Positions 12,466 through 21,184 of a stretch of DNA of 64,000 bases are shown here, piece by piece. The notes beneath the pieces are model-generated. The model had not been told where the DNA came from. It searched no databases and saw only the letters and a program-made list of their open reading frames with translations. This stretch comes from Diadema setosum (taxonomy: Eukaryota > Echinodermata > Echinoidea > Diadematoida > Diadematidae). The stretch covers positions 30,292,726 through 30,356,725 of the forward strand of contig NC_092702.1 in the NCBI RefSeq assembly GCF_964275005.1. Direction: 5' to 3'. A program made the position numbers and the translations under genes. The stretch's first letter is position 1. Each line of letters starts with the position of its first letter.

Positions 12466-15400
12466 TACATGAAAAAAGGGGGAAAACACAAAATCCAAGG
12501 GAGAGAAAAATGCATATGTTGATATATGCAAGCATGAATAAGCATAGCAAGCACAAACATGTATGTGTAGGTGGAAAAGGGCTGTATAAAAGGGACTCTG
12601 ACAAGAAGGAATCAATGTGATCTGAAATCTAAGGTGAAAACTGGCATCACAGCTCGCGACCTCTCTTTCCTATAAAAGCCTTCTTACCATACTGTATAAT
12701 TGGCGGCATTCAACTCCACTGCATCTTTTGTAAGCTCAAGTGCACGTTCACTGCGTTCATCAGCCTTTAGTACAGCACGGAAGTAATCAAAGACATCCTG
12801 GACTGATATTGGAAGACACAAAAAAAATAACAAAACAATATAGGCCTAATGATAACTAGGGAGTTGATTTATAAAGTCCATAACAAATATTAGTTCACTA
12901 GAGTGAAGAATGTTTGCTTTCCTAATTAATGAGGTAAATTTCCATACAATAGCTGGATATCCTACATTCAGTATATATTGTACATGATATGTATAAAACA
13001 ATGCAAATTTGAGACTAAATCGCTGGACCTGTGAAAGATGCAGTCTATAAATCAAACAACTTGCGTGATGTATGATTGTCTTCTTCTTTAATCTGCAAAG
13101 GACTATGTAGCCCATCATGTACAGCAACAGATGTATTATTTGAGGATAGACTAGGTCACCTCTGGGAGATGCCCCTCCCCCACTTATTCAATTATATATT
13201 TGTCATACATGTACTACTCGAGGCTAGTCCCCACTGTCCTTAGTACTTAACTATACACAGCCCAGTCGCTGTACATGGTACGTCGCGACAGGGCTGTACG
13301 AGCGCGACCACCAACCACTAGGAGAGCGACGTAATCGTATCACGATAGCTTTGAATTTTGATACTTAACATCATTTTTGTCACCTCAAACTCATCGAGTA
13401 CACTCATCGAGTCGCGACGTACCGTGTACAGCGACTGGGCTATGTATAGTTAGGCCTGGCGTGAAAGATTGTGTACCGTGTGGACATGCTGGATATGATC
13501 AATTTCGGTAAGTTTCATTGCGTACATTTGAATACTGATAGCATCAGATGTAGAGTAAATATTGAAGAGTATACTCAATGAGTTTGAGGTGACAAAAATG
13601 ATGTTAAGTATCAAAATTCAAAGCTATCGTGATACGATTACGTCGCTCTCCTAGTGGTTGGTGGTCGCGCTCGTACAGCCCTGTCGCGACGTACCATGTA
13701 CAGCGACTGGGCTGTGTATAGTTAAGTACTAATAGTATGGTTGAGGGGTCTAGATATTGCGCACGAAAATTTGAAATGCTCTTATAATAGAAGTTATTCC
13801 ATAATCGTACCTAAATTTCTCAATGAATATCACGAAAATGCAGAAAAATCACCTCCCAGAATCTCCTGATGATACGATGACGGAGTAGTGCGCTGTCGCC
13901 GTTTGTATGTCGGACTTTTTTTTATGCGTTCAATTTCTCGGGGTATGTAAAGATCGCGCAGCTGCCCTCTGTAGTTTCATGCGTGAAAGTGTCTGCCCCT
14001 CTGCGGCTGTAACGTGCTCCGGCTTTCGTATAATATTTTTTCACTTGATATTAAATTTGTCCCTGTTAAGCAACAGCAGTTTTACCTAACTTGTGTATAT
14101 TATTGTTATTATTATTATATGTGTTATTATTATTATTGTCATTATTATTATTATTATCATTATTATCATTATTACTATTATCACCACCATCATCGATCAT
14201 CATAATCATCATCATTATCATTTTCATTATTATTATCACTTCCACCACCATCATCATTTTATCATTCTTATTATCTTATTATTATTTTTATCATTGATAT
14301 TTTCATAAACGTTAATGATTTTCATTTATAAAGTTTATTTTCATAATCATTAATGATTTTCATTTATAAAGTTTTCTTACAATATTTCTAATCACTTAAC
14401 CAATAATATACACGTAATATAAAATGGAAAAAAGTAAAATATGAACAGGGAGGTCTCACATCTCCCTGATATGAACACGTCATATTTTGTGTGTGTGTGT
14501 GTGTGTGTGTTTGTGTGTGTGCTTACCCATTCGTCACCCTCTCATTTTCGTCACCCATTTGTCACACTCTCATCTAATTTGTTTTCTTCAGTATCATTAT
14601 GGCCCTCCCCTGTCACAAATATATCACAGCAAGAAATCACAAGCAAATTCAAATTGAAATCACACTTCAACTTCGATAGACTGAAATATTTATTCCTTTG
14701 TAATATTATAATCGTTGTGTTAAAATTTGACTTAAAACAACATTTATTAACAGTATTTCAGCGTAGCTGGCAGCATACATTGTTCTTGTGTATGATGACG
14801 TCACGTGGTAAACGATCGATCGAACAAATTACGAATTCTATCGACTAAGAACGAGACAAGCGAGACGACACGTCTAGGCTACAACATCCTTAGAACAGAT
14901 TTTAAGGGAAGGTAGGTTTGTACAAGGTAAAAAATTGGAAATTTAGTGGAAAATTTGTTGGAAATCAAAATTTCTTACCTGCTTCCTTCTCATGTTGAGC
15001 GGGAAGTCAGGTATGTTTATTCCATGGGCGTATCGGCAAATTTTGCGCTTAGTCCTACGCGTAATATCGCTTGCTATATGCAGTTACGCTATGCGCGATC
15101 ATTAGGTCCCTGCGCGAGACCTAGTACCCTTAGACCCAACTATACTATGCTAACTTGAATGCATGCATACATCCACGCATAAAGCTAACAAGAATAGACT
15201 TTAGAATGGTACGGCAAAATCAATGGGGGGGAGTGTACAACTTCTCAACAATGCCACTGAAGTGAACCAGGCCGGGGGCCTCATGGTATGGGCACCTCTC
15301 CTTAGTAGGAGCAGGAGCACCCCTCGGGCCCTCATCTGATCAACTTCATGCTCACGAGTCGCCGACGAGTGGGTTTCCCCCCCCCCCCCCAATATCATCC

Positions 15401-15785
15401 CATACGCAATGCTTGTGAACGTGTGTCCTTCTTCCCCGAACCATCACATTCACCTTCAAATAAGCCTTCAGTATGGAGTGTTCTAGTCTAGTCTATATCA
15501 AAACACAATTGAATATCTGCGAGAGTTCTTATGGCGCGTACTAGTGTCCATCACAGATTTGAACATGTGGGACTATCAATATTTTCGTCTGCGTCTCGGT
15601 TTATCACATTCTGGCGCAGGCTACTTACACCTGTCGGAATATGCAATGCGGACAACTGGATTTGGCCCATCATCCTGAGGAATAGGAGTAACATCATCCC
15701 ATTCTGGACGATCTCGGTAAAATATGAAACCAGCATCCTCTTCGAAGTCTGAGCCCGAATCAGCATCTACTTCCTGAGTTGCCAT
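5368..15785 (-). CDS. FNTA: Protein farnesyltransferase/geranylgeranyltransferase I alpha subunit, seven coding exons
   Basis: Alpha subunit shared by the cytosolic CAAX prenyltransferases FTase and GGTase I. It pairs with FNTB or PGGT1B to attach farnesyl or geranylgeranyl to CAAX cysteines. Exons in transcript order: 15785-15629, 12802-12688, 10475-10371, 8994-8719, 6694-6632, 6261-6087, 5472-5368. They join in one frame of 331 codons plus TAG with no break, and every intron is GT-AG. The acidic N-terminus is followed by [20 protein letters not shown]. The alpha-prenyltransferase repeats then follow: NYTVWHYRR (~88), NYQVWHHRR (~122), [20 protein letters not shown] and [10 protein letters not shown]. 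Lys121 and Tyr123 in PKNYQVW match the region that holds the catalytic-site lysine and tyrosine of mammalian alpha subunits (known for the family). The protein is about 50 residues shorter than the human one, mostly because it lacks the long proline-rich N-terminus. The start ATG is the only in-frame Met before the conserved block. A decayed THAP gene lies head-to-head 180 bp upstream. Confidence 0.95.
5605..6057. repeat. Degenerate ATTCCATTCA repeat filling FNTA intron 6
   Basis: Imperfect 5- and 10-mer units (ATTCC, ATTTC, CATTCAATTC), with a blurred higher-order period of about 55-60 bp (repeated AATTTCATAAATTTCCATTA). It occupies roughly three quarters of the 614-bp intron. Confidence 0.85.
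6087..6261 (-). CDS. FNTA: FNTA coding exon 6
   Basis: Residues 240-297, ending on a codon boundary: [20 protein letters not shown], then [16 protein letters not shown], ending LLKATQ. Acceptor CACCCAG, donor GTGAGG. It is clearly more GC-rich at third positions than the neighbouring exons. Confidence 0.92.
6632..6694 (-). CDS. FNTA: FNTA coding exon 5
   Basis: A 63-nt exon, residues 219-238 plus GG of Gly239: [20 protein letters not shown]. Acceptor TGTCCAG, donor GTAAGA. Matches [20 protein letters not shown] of vertebrate FNTA. Confidence 0.93.
7309..7743 (-). mobile_element. Helentron/HINE-like non-autonomous element, copy H1
   Basis: Read on the minus strand it starts near TTACCTCCGCC, has a (GTYY)n-type stretch (CTGTTTGTTTGCCTGTTTGC), a conserved block (GAACTTGGGAGTTC), then a short hairpin CGCCCTCAGAGTG, and ends TTCTAG followed by TT. 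Same family as 42850-43294. In FNTA intron 4. Confidence 0.6.
7888..8236 (+). mobile_element. TTAA-flanked MITE family B, copy B1
   Basis: TTAA on both sides (7884-7887, 8237-8240). Ends AGGTCCAGTTTACC and GGTAAATTATGCCT. 349 bp, non-coding, in FNTA intron 4. Relatives at 51079-51434 and 62937-63287. Confidence 0.8.
8422..8606. mobile_element. Tigger/pogo-like MITE
   Basis: Terminal inverted repeats CAGTGTACTCCCATTATAAC and its near complement GTTATAATGGGAGTGCACTG, flanked by TA on both sides. The interior repeats TTTTGTTATA. The CAGT start, TA target and direct TATAACG motifs are typical of Tigger MITEs (family knowledge). Inserted just 3' of FNTA exon 4. Confidence 0.75.
8719..8994 (-). 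CDS. FNTA: FNTA coding exon 4 (largest)
   Basis: Residues 127-217 plus AA of Lys218. Contains [38 protein letters not shown] and [19 protein letters not shown], close matches to human FNTA. The acceptor CTGCAG sits behind an uninterrupted run of T on the coding strand (9001-9020). Donor GTAAGC. Confidence 0.95.
9186..9510. repeat. (CTA)n trinucleotide array in FNTA intron 3
   Basis: Long impure CTA/TTA/CCA array. The threonine/tyrosine-rich ORF read through it is an artefact. Confidence 0.95.
10371..10475 (-). CDS. FNTA: FNTA coding exon 3
   Basis: Residues 92-125 plus TG of Trp126: [18 protein letters not shown], then [11 protein letters not shown]. Acceptor TTGCAG, donor GTAAGA. As at the previous junction, the Trp of the next repeat is split by the intron. 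Confidence 0.94.
11092..11592 (+). mobile_element. 3' end of a CR1/L2-type non-LTR retrotransposon (dead)
   Basis: The frame ending at 11481 reads [20 protein letters not shown], then [20 protein letters not shown] and LFRKDLAV. This is the recognisable C-terminal tail of CR1/L2/Jockey-type reverse transcriptase ORFs (RSLRSS...ARLWNSLP...FKTHLF). Just upstream, LNSAAR and THSYH are out-of-frame remnants. The 3' UTR ends GCGCTACACAAACATGTTTG then ATTAT. Lies in FNTA intron 2. Confidence 0.75.
11860..12330. other. Purine-rich block, possible retroelement remnant
   Basis: G/A-rich stretch preceded by GGCCTGAGCTTTCGATCCTA and CTTCGTCAGAGGC. This motif is common at the 3' ends of some invertebrate retroelements (recollection, not verified). 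ORFs of 80-101 codons here run on both strands and look like composition effects. Confidence 0.3.
12355..12470. repeat. (TA)n microsatellites and poly-A
   Basis: Two TA tracts separated by a short spacer and an A-run, in FNTA intron 2, shortly downstream of exon 2 in transcript order. Confidence 0.9.
12688..12802 (-). CDS. FNTA: FNTA coding exon 2
   Basis: Residues 53-90 plus TG of Trp91: [20 protein letters not shown], then a helix ending NAANYTVW. Acceptor ATATCAG, donor GTAAGA. Holds the first part of prenyltransferase repeat 1. Confidence 0.94.
13247..13728. mobile_element. Large palindromic MITE in FNTA intron 1
   Basis: Outer arms start CTATACACAGCCCAGTCGCT and end with its complement AGCGACTGGGCTGTGTATAG. 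The arms pair over ~150 bp (for example GTCGCGCTCGTACAGCCCTG against its complement at 13290). A third copy of the terminal motif at ~13427-13450 shows that one full unit (13247-13454) plus a rearranged inverted unit are present. A lone end occurs at 39126-39148. Confidence 0.75.
14097..14290. repeat. (TTA/TCA)n trinucleotide array
   Basis: Impure TTA array grading into ATC units. Poly-Ile/Tyr/Asn ORFs on both strands are artefacts. Confidence 0.92.
14489..14522. repeat. (GT)n microsatellite
   Basis: GT run with one interruption. Confidence 0.9.
15629..15785 (-). CDS. FNTA: FNTA coding exon 1
   Basis: Residues 1-52 plus the first base of Phe53. Begins [20 protein letters not shown] and ends VVRIAYSDR. 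Two donors are possible. Only the downstream GTAAGT (15628 down) keeps the frame and gives SDR-F-QDV, matching SDKFRDV of vertebrate FNTA. Confidence 0.93.
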
Positions 15786-15965
15786 GTTGACACCACAGAA
15801 AACTTACACATAGAAGAATCATTAGCCACCCGTTCTGTCGCCGTCGCTCGACTGGTGTCACGTGACGTCCGCCATTTTGCTTAGCAACACTTTTTTGTGT
15901 GGAAGGCCGTAGCGCCATTCATTGACCGTGCTTTTCTGACATTTCGAACTGAGCCAGGCACTAAA
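15786..15965. promoter_or_regulatory. Head-to-head promoter between FNTA and the THAP relic
   Basis: The 180 bp between the FNTA start codon (minus) and the THAP start codon (plus) contain a palindromic E-box GTCACGTGAC (15857-15866), an overlapping CRE-like TGACGTC (15863-15869), a YY1-like GCCATTTTG (15871-15879) and an RFX X-box-like TTGCTTAGCAAC (15877-15888). The motifs are visible. Their use as binding sites is inferred from typical housekeeping promoters. Confidence 0.5.
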
Positions 15966-17640
15966 ATGCCTTATTGTGCGGCTATAAACTACACAAATCG
16001 TTTGGCAGGAGGATGTTGAAAGACTTTTCACAGGTGAGTTTGACACTGGTAAGCCATGATGAGAATGACAAGTGAATTAATGCCCCAAATTACGTTATAC
16101 ATTCAGGCGGATCGTGATCTGGCTTACTTGAGCTCAATCATTACGTAGTCCCAAACACTCGATTCTGTGTTTGGCGTGTATGCTGTCTGTTTATCTCTGT
16201 TAAAAAAAAATTGAACTAGGGCCTGGTCTACGTTGTGTGGAAGGGAAAACAGTATTGTAAATTACATGTAAACGTACTCATGTAAATCTGATTTAAGATG
16301 TACATGTAGATTTGTTTTATAGACTAAAATATGTTATTAGTTAAGGATATGGGCTAAAATTTTGTTAAACTTTACCTCTGAATTGGCCAGATCCCACCCC
16401 AAGGACATAAAGGTTGTGAGTCTCTTCCGAATACAACAAAGTTAGGGGTAATCATATGATTAATATATTGTACGGGGAACCAGGGAGGTGGTCTCTCTGG
16501 GTGCGCGTGCATGTTATCAATACTGTGCAGTTTGTATGATTCAACTACACACACCACACTGCATTCCATTGATTAATAGCTGCACCATCCAGAATTCACC
16601 TGCTACAGCTGTACATGTGCGATGTAGAAACCTATCTGCTTTTGTGCTCAGTTGAACCTTATCCTTGGCATGTGCAAGGGTGCCGATATGTAAAGTTAAA
16701 TTCATCTTTAATCCTAAGACTCCTATTCTAGGGGTTAGTACTATTTCATCATGTACCAACTTATTCTTGGCTGTTTAATAGTTTTAGCTACACAGTAGTA
16801 CACTGTACCTTATGGGTACTGGTACATAATTCTATAGAAAACTTGCATATTTTTAATCTTATCAGGAGCATTCACATTCACATCAGGAGCAATCATCTTG
16901 CATATCAAGTTTTAAAGGAGACCTCCGGATGATTTTCAGATTTTTACATTTGAATAACTATAAGTTAGTTATACTGAGGACAGAGTTTCTGAATTTGTGA
17001 TGATTGGGATGAAGAATAAGAATATTTTCAAAATTTAGAAGAAATTGCAATGAACAAGGATGATGACATGGCAGAGTCACCAAAAGAATGCATGAGTTGG
17101 GGCTCAAGGAAGCAGAACAAAAGAAGAAGGCATGCATAGATTATACACAGGTGAACTCGCAAGCAAGCGGTATTGTAATGGAATTACACTGCTACATTTC
17201 TGAAATATGTGAACCTCCTATGTCATCATCCTTGTTCAGTGTAATTTGTTTGAGATTTTTCAAAATATTGTTTCTCTGTTCAAGAACCAAAATGAATTCC
17301 AGAGATTTATGCAAGGAGTTGTCGATTTTTGTACTACATGATGTGAAATTATGAAAATCGTCTGGAATGTCCCTTTAATATTGTAGTTGCACATGTTTAA
17401 GAGGTCTTGCAATTCTGATATGGTAGTAATTTTCACGTGTACACATGTTCTCTCCGTGTTGAAAATCCTAGATTTCCAAAAAGTGATGTTGCTCTTCACC
17501 AAAGATGGACTGAACATGAGAAGAGACCACTGGACTCCAAAGCCCTTCTCCACCTAGTGTTCCCACCACTTCAAAGAAAACACTTCGATTACTCAGGCCA
17601 GACAACAAGGCTGCAGCCAGTGTCCATTATTCATGGACTT
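15966..17640 (+). pseudogene. THAP-domain gene relic, two exons, broken
   Basis: THAP domains are C2CH zinc-finger DNA-binding modules found in host regulators and in P-type (and, as I recall, Kolobok) transposases. Exon 1 (15966-16033) reads MPYCAAINYTNRLAGGC, a TGA stop, then KTFH, and ends at a consensus donor GTGAGT. Exon 2 starts at 17472 after CCTAG. The split Arg codon rejoins in frame to give FHR-FPKSDVALHQRWTEHEKR, the classic FHRFP junction of THAP genes. Then come a frameshift, WTPKPFST, a TAG stop, CSHHFKEN, another frameshift and DYSGQTTRLQP. The second zinc-binding Cys is Tyr. Two stops, two frameshifts and the lost ligand show that it is dead. The intron is retained, so it is not a processed copy. 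A TTAA MITE sits in the intron. No catalytic part of a transposase is visible downstream, so host gene or transposon origin is open. Confidence 0.75.
16916..17374. mobile_element. TTAA-flanked MITE family D, copy D1
   Basis: TTAA on both sides (16912-16915, 17375-17378). Ends AGGAGACCTCCGGATGATTT and AAATCGTCTGGAATGTCCCT. The terminal pattern AGGRRA..TCCGGACGATTTT is shared with the 1.9-kb element at 36260-38150. Inserted in the intron of the THAP relic. Confidence 0.75.
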
Positions 17641-18729
17641 TGGGTTGTTGCCATGTATTGCATCTTAGTTCATTACCGTATACATGGTACATGCATTTGA
17701 ATTGGTGATATGTAATAGTTGTCATATTTGTGATATTTTTCTTGCCTACATATTGTTACCACATTATTTTCTCATACCATGAGGTAGCATGTTTTCATAG
17801 GCCTTCACAAGGATTTCATTTTGAATCACCCTTGAAGCTAACAAGAGCAAGTGAAAATCTATACGGATGTACTGCCTTTGATATTGTTGCCAAGAATGCC
17901 TTTGATGTTCTTGCTGGACAATGTCCATTGTTCATGGATTTTATGTTGATTTTCATGATTATAATAGTTGTCAGAAATTTGCGATACTGGTTGTCTCACC
18001 TACATTATGTGTATAAGCCAGTTCAGGGTTAGCTCACTGGCACATTGGTACAAATGACCATTCTTCTTTCTCAGTTGATTAGGCACTTCATGAGTTTTCA
18101 AACGAGAGAAGGTATTTCAGCTTACCCGACGTAAAAATTTATGGAATTAATCAGTCGTGTTCAAACAGAGAATGAACTTGCCTAGACCAGGTGACCAGGA
18201 TGAGCCATCAATTAGCACTTTTGAAATCATCCATTTCATTATTTTGCATCAAATGTATTAACAATCTTTTTCTATTGATACTGTCAACTACTAGTACACT
18301 GTACCACTTTTGCTGTCAGGTGGATGTGCTGGCAAGCACCACTCATAATGATCACTTAATCATTACATCACAGATGCTTATCTTAGTGAATAAAAACACC
18401 ATCATCGAACATGCTCTGCCGGTACAGAGCTATTACCTTTTTCTGGTCATGCTCACAGCGGAACCCCGAACTGGCTTATTATTGGCATGCTTCCAAGGCA
18501 TGTATTGCCTGTGATTATAGTCATCGTACAGTGTGTTATGTATAATAATGGTACTTCTGGCAAATTAGTAGTACACTTGTATGTCACTGTTCTGTGGTTG
18601 ATTCTCAGCAATCAACATTGACCTTGATAATTGTAAAATACATTTAAAAAAAAAAATCAGTAAAACTAACTGTTTATCTTTGCTTTCTGTTTTATATGGG
18701 AAAAAATCTTAAAAGGAGTTCATGGTTGT
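17641..18729. other. Gene-free stretch with a faint internal duplication
   Basis: GTCCATTATTCATGGACTTT at ~17617 resembles GTCCATTGTTCATGGATTTT at ~17923, and AATAGTTGTCA recurs at ~17716 and ~17959. This suggests an old, unequal duplication of ~250-300 bp at the end of the THAP relic. No coding family recognised. Confidence 0.35.
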
Positions 18730-18864
18730 GTGTGTGTCTGTGTGTGTGTGCATGTGAATATACATTGCATTCATTATAGATGTATATATAGGCCTATATA
18801 TATGTACATGTGTATATATATATACATATACATACATATATATATATATATATATACAGTATAT

Positions 18865-18900
<36 letters not shown>

Positions 18901-18910
18901 ATATATATAT
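18730..18910. repeat. (GT)n and (TA)n microsatellites
   Basis: GT run followed by several TA tracts broken by CATG. ORFs rich in Y/I/C are artefacts. Confidence 0.9.
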
Positions 18911-18911
18911 T

Positions 18912-19140
18912 GAGTAGGTAGTCCACATGTTAACATGATGATCAAAAACAAAAACAAAACAGGAAGAAAGTTCATGCTGTATTCATCAGCAGTTTATTTC
19001 TCCACAAATTTTCAAACGATTCACTCTTTCTGTAGAAAGTATCAACACGAGAAAGAGCGAATCGCTCAAAAAATTTTGTGCAGAGATAAACATGGTGAAT
19101 AAAGTATGAACTTGTTCCAGTTTTGTTTTTGCTTTATCAT
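18912..19140. mobile_element. Hairpin element beside TA tract, copy 1
   Basis: GTAGTCCACATGT start. AAGTTCATGCTGTATTCATC pairs imperfectly with GGTGAATAAAGTATGAACTT at the other end (through AGTTTATTTCTCCACAAATTTT). A relative is at 19457-19660. Confidence 0.55.
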
Positions 19141-19154
19141 AAGTGCAAAAAGTT

Positions 19155-19184
19155 TATTTACTATACATATATATATATATGTAC

Positions 19185-19230
<46 letters not shown>
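19155..19230. repeat. (TA)n microsatellite
   Basis: Long TA tract ending at the next inverted repeat. Confidence 0.9.
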
Positions 19231-19233
<3 letters not shown>

Positions 19234-19387
19234 AAATCAGTTGTATAAACACCGCAGGAGCCCAAAAAAAAAAAATTGGAATGACATTTTGGTCAAAGAC
19301 CTTTATCAAAATCTTTGATAAAGGTCTTTGACTGAAAACATCAGTCCAATTTTTTGGCTCCTGTGGTGTTTATACGACTGATTTTAC
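19231..19387. mobile_element. Inverted-repeat (foldback) element
   Basis: GTAAAATCAGTTGTATAAAC at the left pairs with GTTTATACGACTGATTTTAC at the right. Inner arms AAAGACCTTTATCAAA and TTTGATAAAGGTCTTTG also pair. 157 bp, nearly all stem. Confidence 0.75.
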
Positions 19388-19456
19388 TCTTGATATCTAT
19401 TTACTACACACCGACGCAGAACTTTCATATTTTGATTTATGAATACACACACAGTA

Positions 19457-19660
19457 TAAGTAGTCCACATGTCGGTGCAATAATATGATATCAATATCAT
19501 GACCAAAAAAAAAAAAAAAAAATTAGTCCATGCTCATCCCCAACAATTTGTTTTGGCACACAAATTTTGCTCTTTCTCAAGTGTTCTTGCGAATTGCTCG
19601 AAAATTTGTGTGCTGAAATAAATTGGTGTTGGTCAGCAAGAACTTGGTTTCTGGTTTATT
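19457..19660. mobile_element. Hairpin element beside TA tract, copy 2
   Basis: Begins TAAGTAGTCCACATGTCGG, like 18912-19140, and contains a second imperfect hairpin (GCACACAAATTTTGC against GAAAATTTGTGTGC). Confidence 0.5.
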
Positions 19661-20351
19661 TCATACAGACACACATGTATGCCTATAATTTGCTTCCTGT
19701 GTGTTGTGCATTCGTGTTGACTACATATACATGTACAGTACTACTAATAATGATAAAAATGATAATACAATGTACATGTAACAAGAATATAGGTAATCAA
19801 ATAGTGTTGTCATCCAAATATGTAATATGCTGAGTATAATCATTTATGTCAGATTGGGAAGATGTATTGCACGTATCATATCCACAAATCATTGATTTTT
19901 TTTTTGATTTTTTTTGATTTTTTTTAACGGGACTGACTGGAAAATTTAATTTGACTTGTTTATGGGAGAAAATAAAATAATAGCATAAACACACACCTTC
20001 TTACCATATCATTGGAGGGAAACCACATAGAGCAAGACATGGGATTGGGAGGGGATGGGAAAAAGGGCAGAACAAGCAGCTTGAATTTTATACCAAAGCA
20101 GATCACATCTCCGAAGTCAAATAGATCTATCCGAAAGGGGGAAAAAAAAAACAACCCTTTCAATACAGACTACTTTCAGGGAAGAGTGTGAAATAAAAAA
20201 CATAAATGAGTACATGAAGCTGAGGTCAACGCTGGATTGGGAAGTACGAGTTTGACAGTTTACAAGTTCAAGTAAGTATCAAGGGCTAGGGGCTGCCATA
20301 CTGTCCGATCAGTGAGTTGACCGTACCGTACTCGCGAGGAGCTGCGGAGGT
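19661..20351. other. Gene-free stretch
   Basis: AT-rich with T-runs near 19890-19925. The last ~100 bp become CpG-rich (CCGTACCGTACTCGCGAGG). No coding family recognised. Confidence 0.4.
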
Positions 20352-20470
20352 TTTGCTAAGCAACATGGCGGCGTGTGCACTGAAAGCGGTGCGCAGTGGC
20401 GACACCGAGCTCAGCGGGTTGTGAATGGGTGTGATTCTTCTATGTGTAAGAGTTCTGTGGTTGACACACG
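20352..20470 (+). promoter_or_regulatory. FNTA-promoter-like sequence, inverted relative to FNTA
   Basis: TTTGCTAAGCAACATGGCGG (20352-20371) matches the minus-strand FNTA promoter TTGCTAAGCAAAATGGCGG (15888-15870). About 60 bp on, TGATTCTTCTATGTGTAAG (20432-20450) is identical to the FNTA 5' leader (15821-15803), and TTCTGTGG follows in both. Order and spacing agree (66 versus ~79 bp between blocks). An ATG at 20365 opens only 19 codons. Seen: the shared blocks. Inferred: a duplicated FNTA 5' end. Confidence 0.6.
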
Positions 20471-20513
20471 CACCAGACAGTCGTGTTCTTGGGACGCTGC
20501 ACCAGCAGCTTGT

Positions 20514-21184
20514 GTATGGTTGAGGGGTCTAGATATCGCGCACGAAAATTTGAAATGCTCTTATAATAGAAGTTATTCCATAATCGTACCTGAATTTCTC
20601 AATGAATATCACGAAAATGCAGAAAAATCACCTCCCAGAATCTCCTGATGATACGATGACGGAGTAGTGCGCTGTCGCCGTTTGTATGTCGGACTTTTTT
20701 TTATGCGTTCACCTTCTCGGGGTATGTAAAGATCGCGCAGCTGCCCTATGTAGTTTCATGCGTGAAAGTGTCTGCCCCTCTCTGCGGCTGGCGTGCTTCG
20801 GCTTTCGTAGAATATTATCAACGATCGATCGAACAAATTACGAATTCTATCGGCTACGATCATACGAACGAGACAAGCGAGACGACACGTCTAGGCTACA
20901 ACATCCTTAAAAAAAAGATTTTAAGCTAAGGTAGGTAAATTATAAGGTAAAAAATTGGAAATTTAGTGAAAAATTTGTTCCAAAAAATTGGAAATTTAGT
21001 GAAAAATTTGTTTGAAATCAAAATTTCTTACCTGCTTTCTTCTCATGTTTAGCGGTTGTCAGGTATTTTTATTCCATGGGCGTATCGGCAAATTTTGCGC
21101 TTAGTCCTACGCGTAATATCGCTTGCTATACGCAGTTACGCTATGCGCGATCATTAAGTCCCTGCGCGAGACCTAGTACCCTTA
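20514..21184 (+). repeat. Duplicated segment, copy 2 (uninterrupted)
   Basis: Near-identical to the outer parts of 13735-15132. It has its own small internal duplication (TTGGAAATTTAGTGAAAAAT at ~20955 and ~20988). Ends GAGACCTAGTACCCTTA. Neither terminal repeats nor a clear target duplication were found, so mobile element versus segmental duplication is open. Confidence 0.85.

Larger units (their letters stand above)
14037..14810. other. Insertion inside duplicated segment copy 1
   Basis: Absent from the copy at 20514-21184, where GGCTTTCGTAGAATATT runs straight into AACGATCGATCG. Contains a TTA/ATC array, a short direct repeat (AATGATTTTCATTTATAAAG twice near 14313 and 14348) and a GT run. 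No terminal repeats recognised. Confidence 0.7.
13735..15132 (+). repeat. Duplicated segment, copy 1 (interrupted)
   Basis: Starts GTATGGTTGAGGGGTCTAGA and ends GCGCGAGACCTAGTACCCTT. Near-identical over its outer parts (13735-14036 and 14811-15132) to 20514-21184. About 770 bp (14037-14810), containing microsatellites, are present only here. No ORF or family recognised. It lies in FNTA intron 1. Confidence 0.85.

Noticed and set aside
12179..12615. Membrane-like Phe/Tyr/Ile-rich ORFs on the minus strand
   Set aside because: Driven by TA and T-rich tracts. No conserved motif, and located inside an FNTA intron.
20365..20424. MAACALKAVRSGDTELSGL as a first coding exon
   Set aside because: Stops after 19 codons, no good donor in frame. 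The region is better explained as an FNTA promoter echo.
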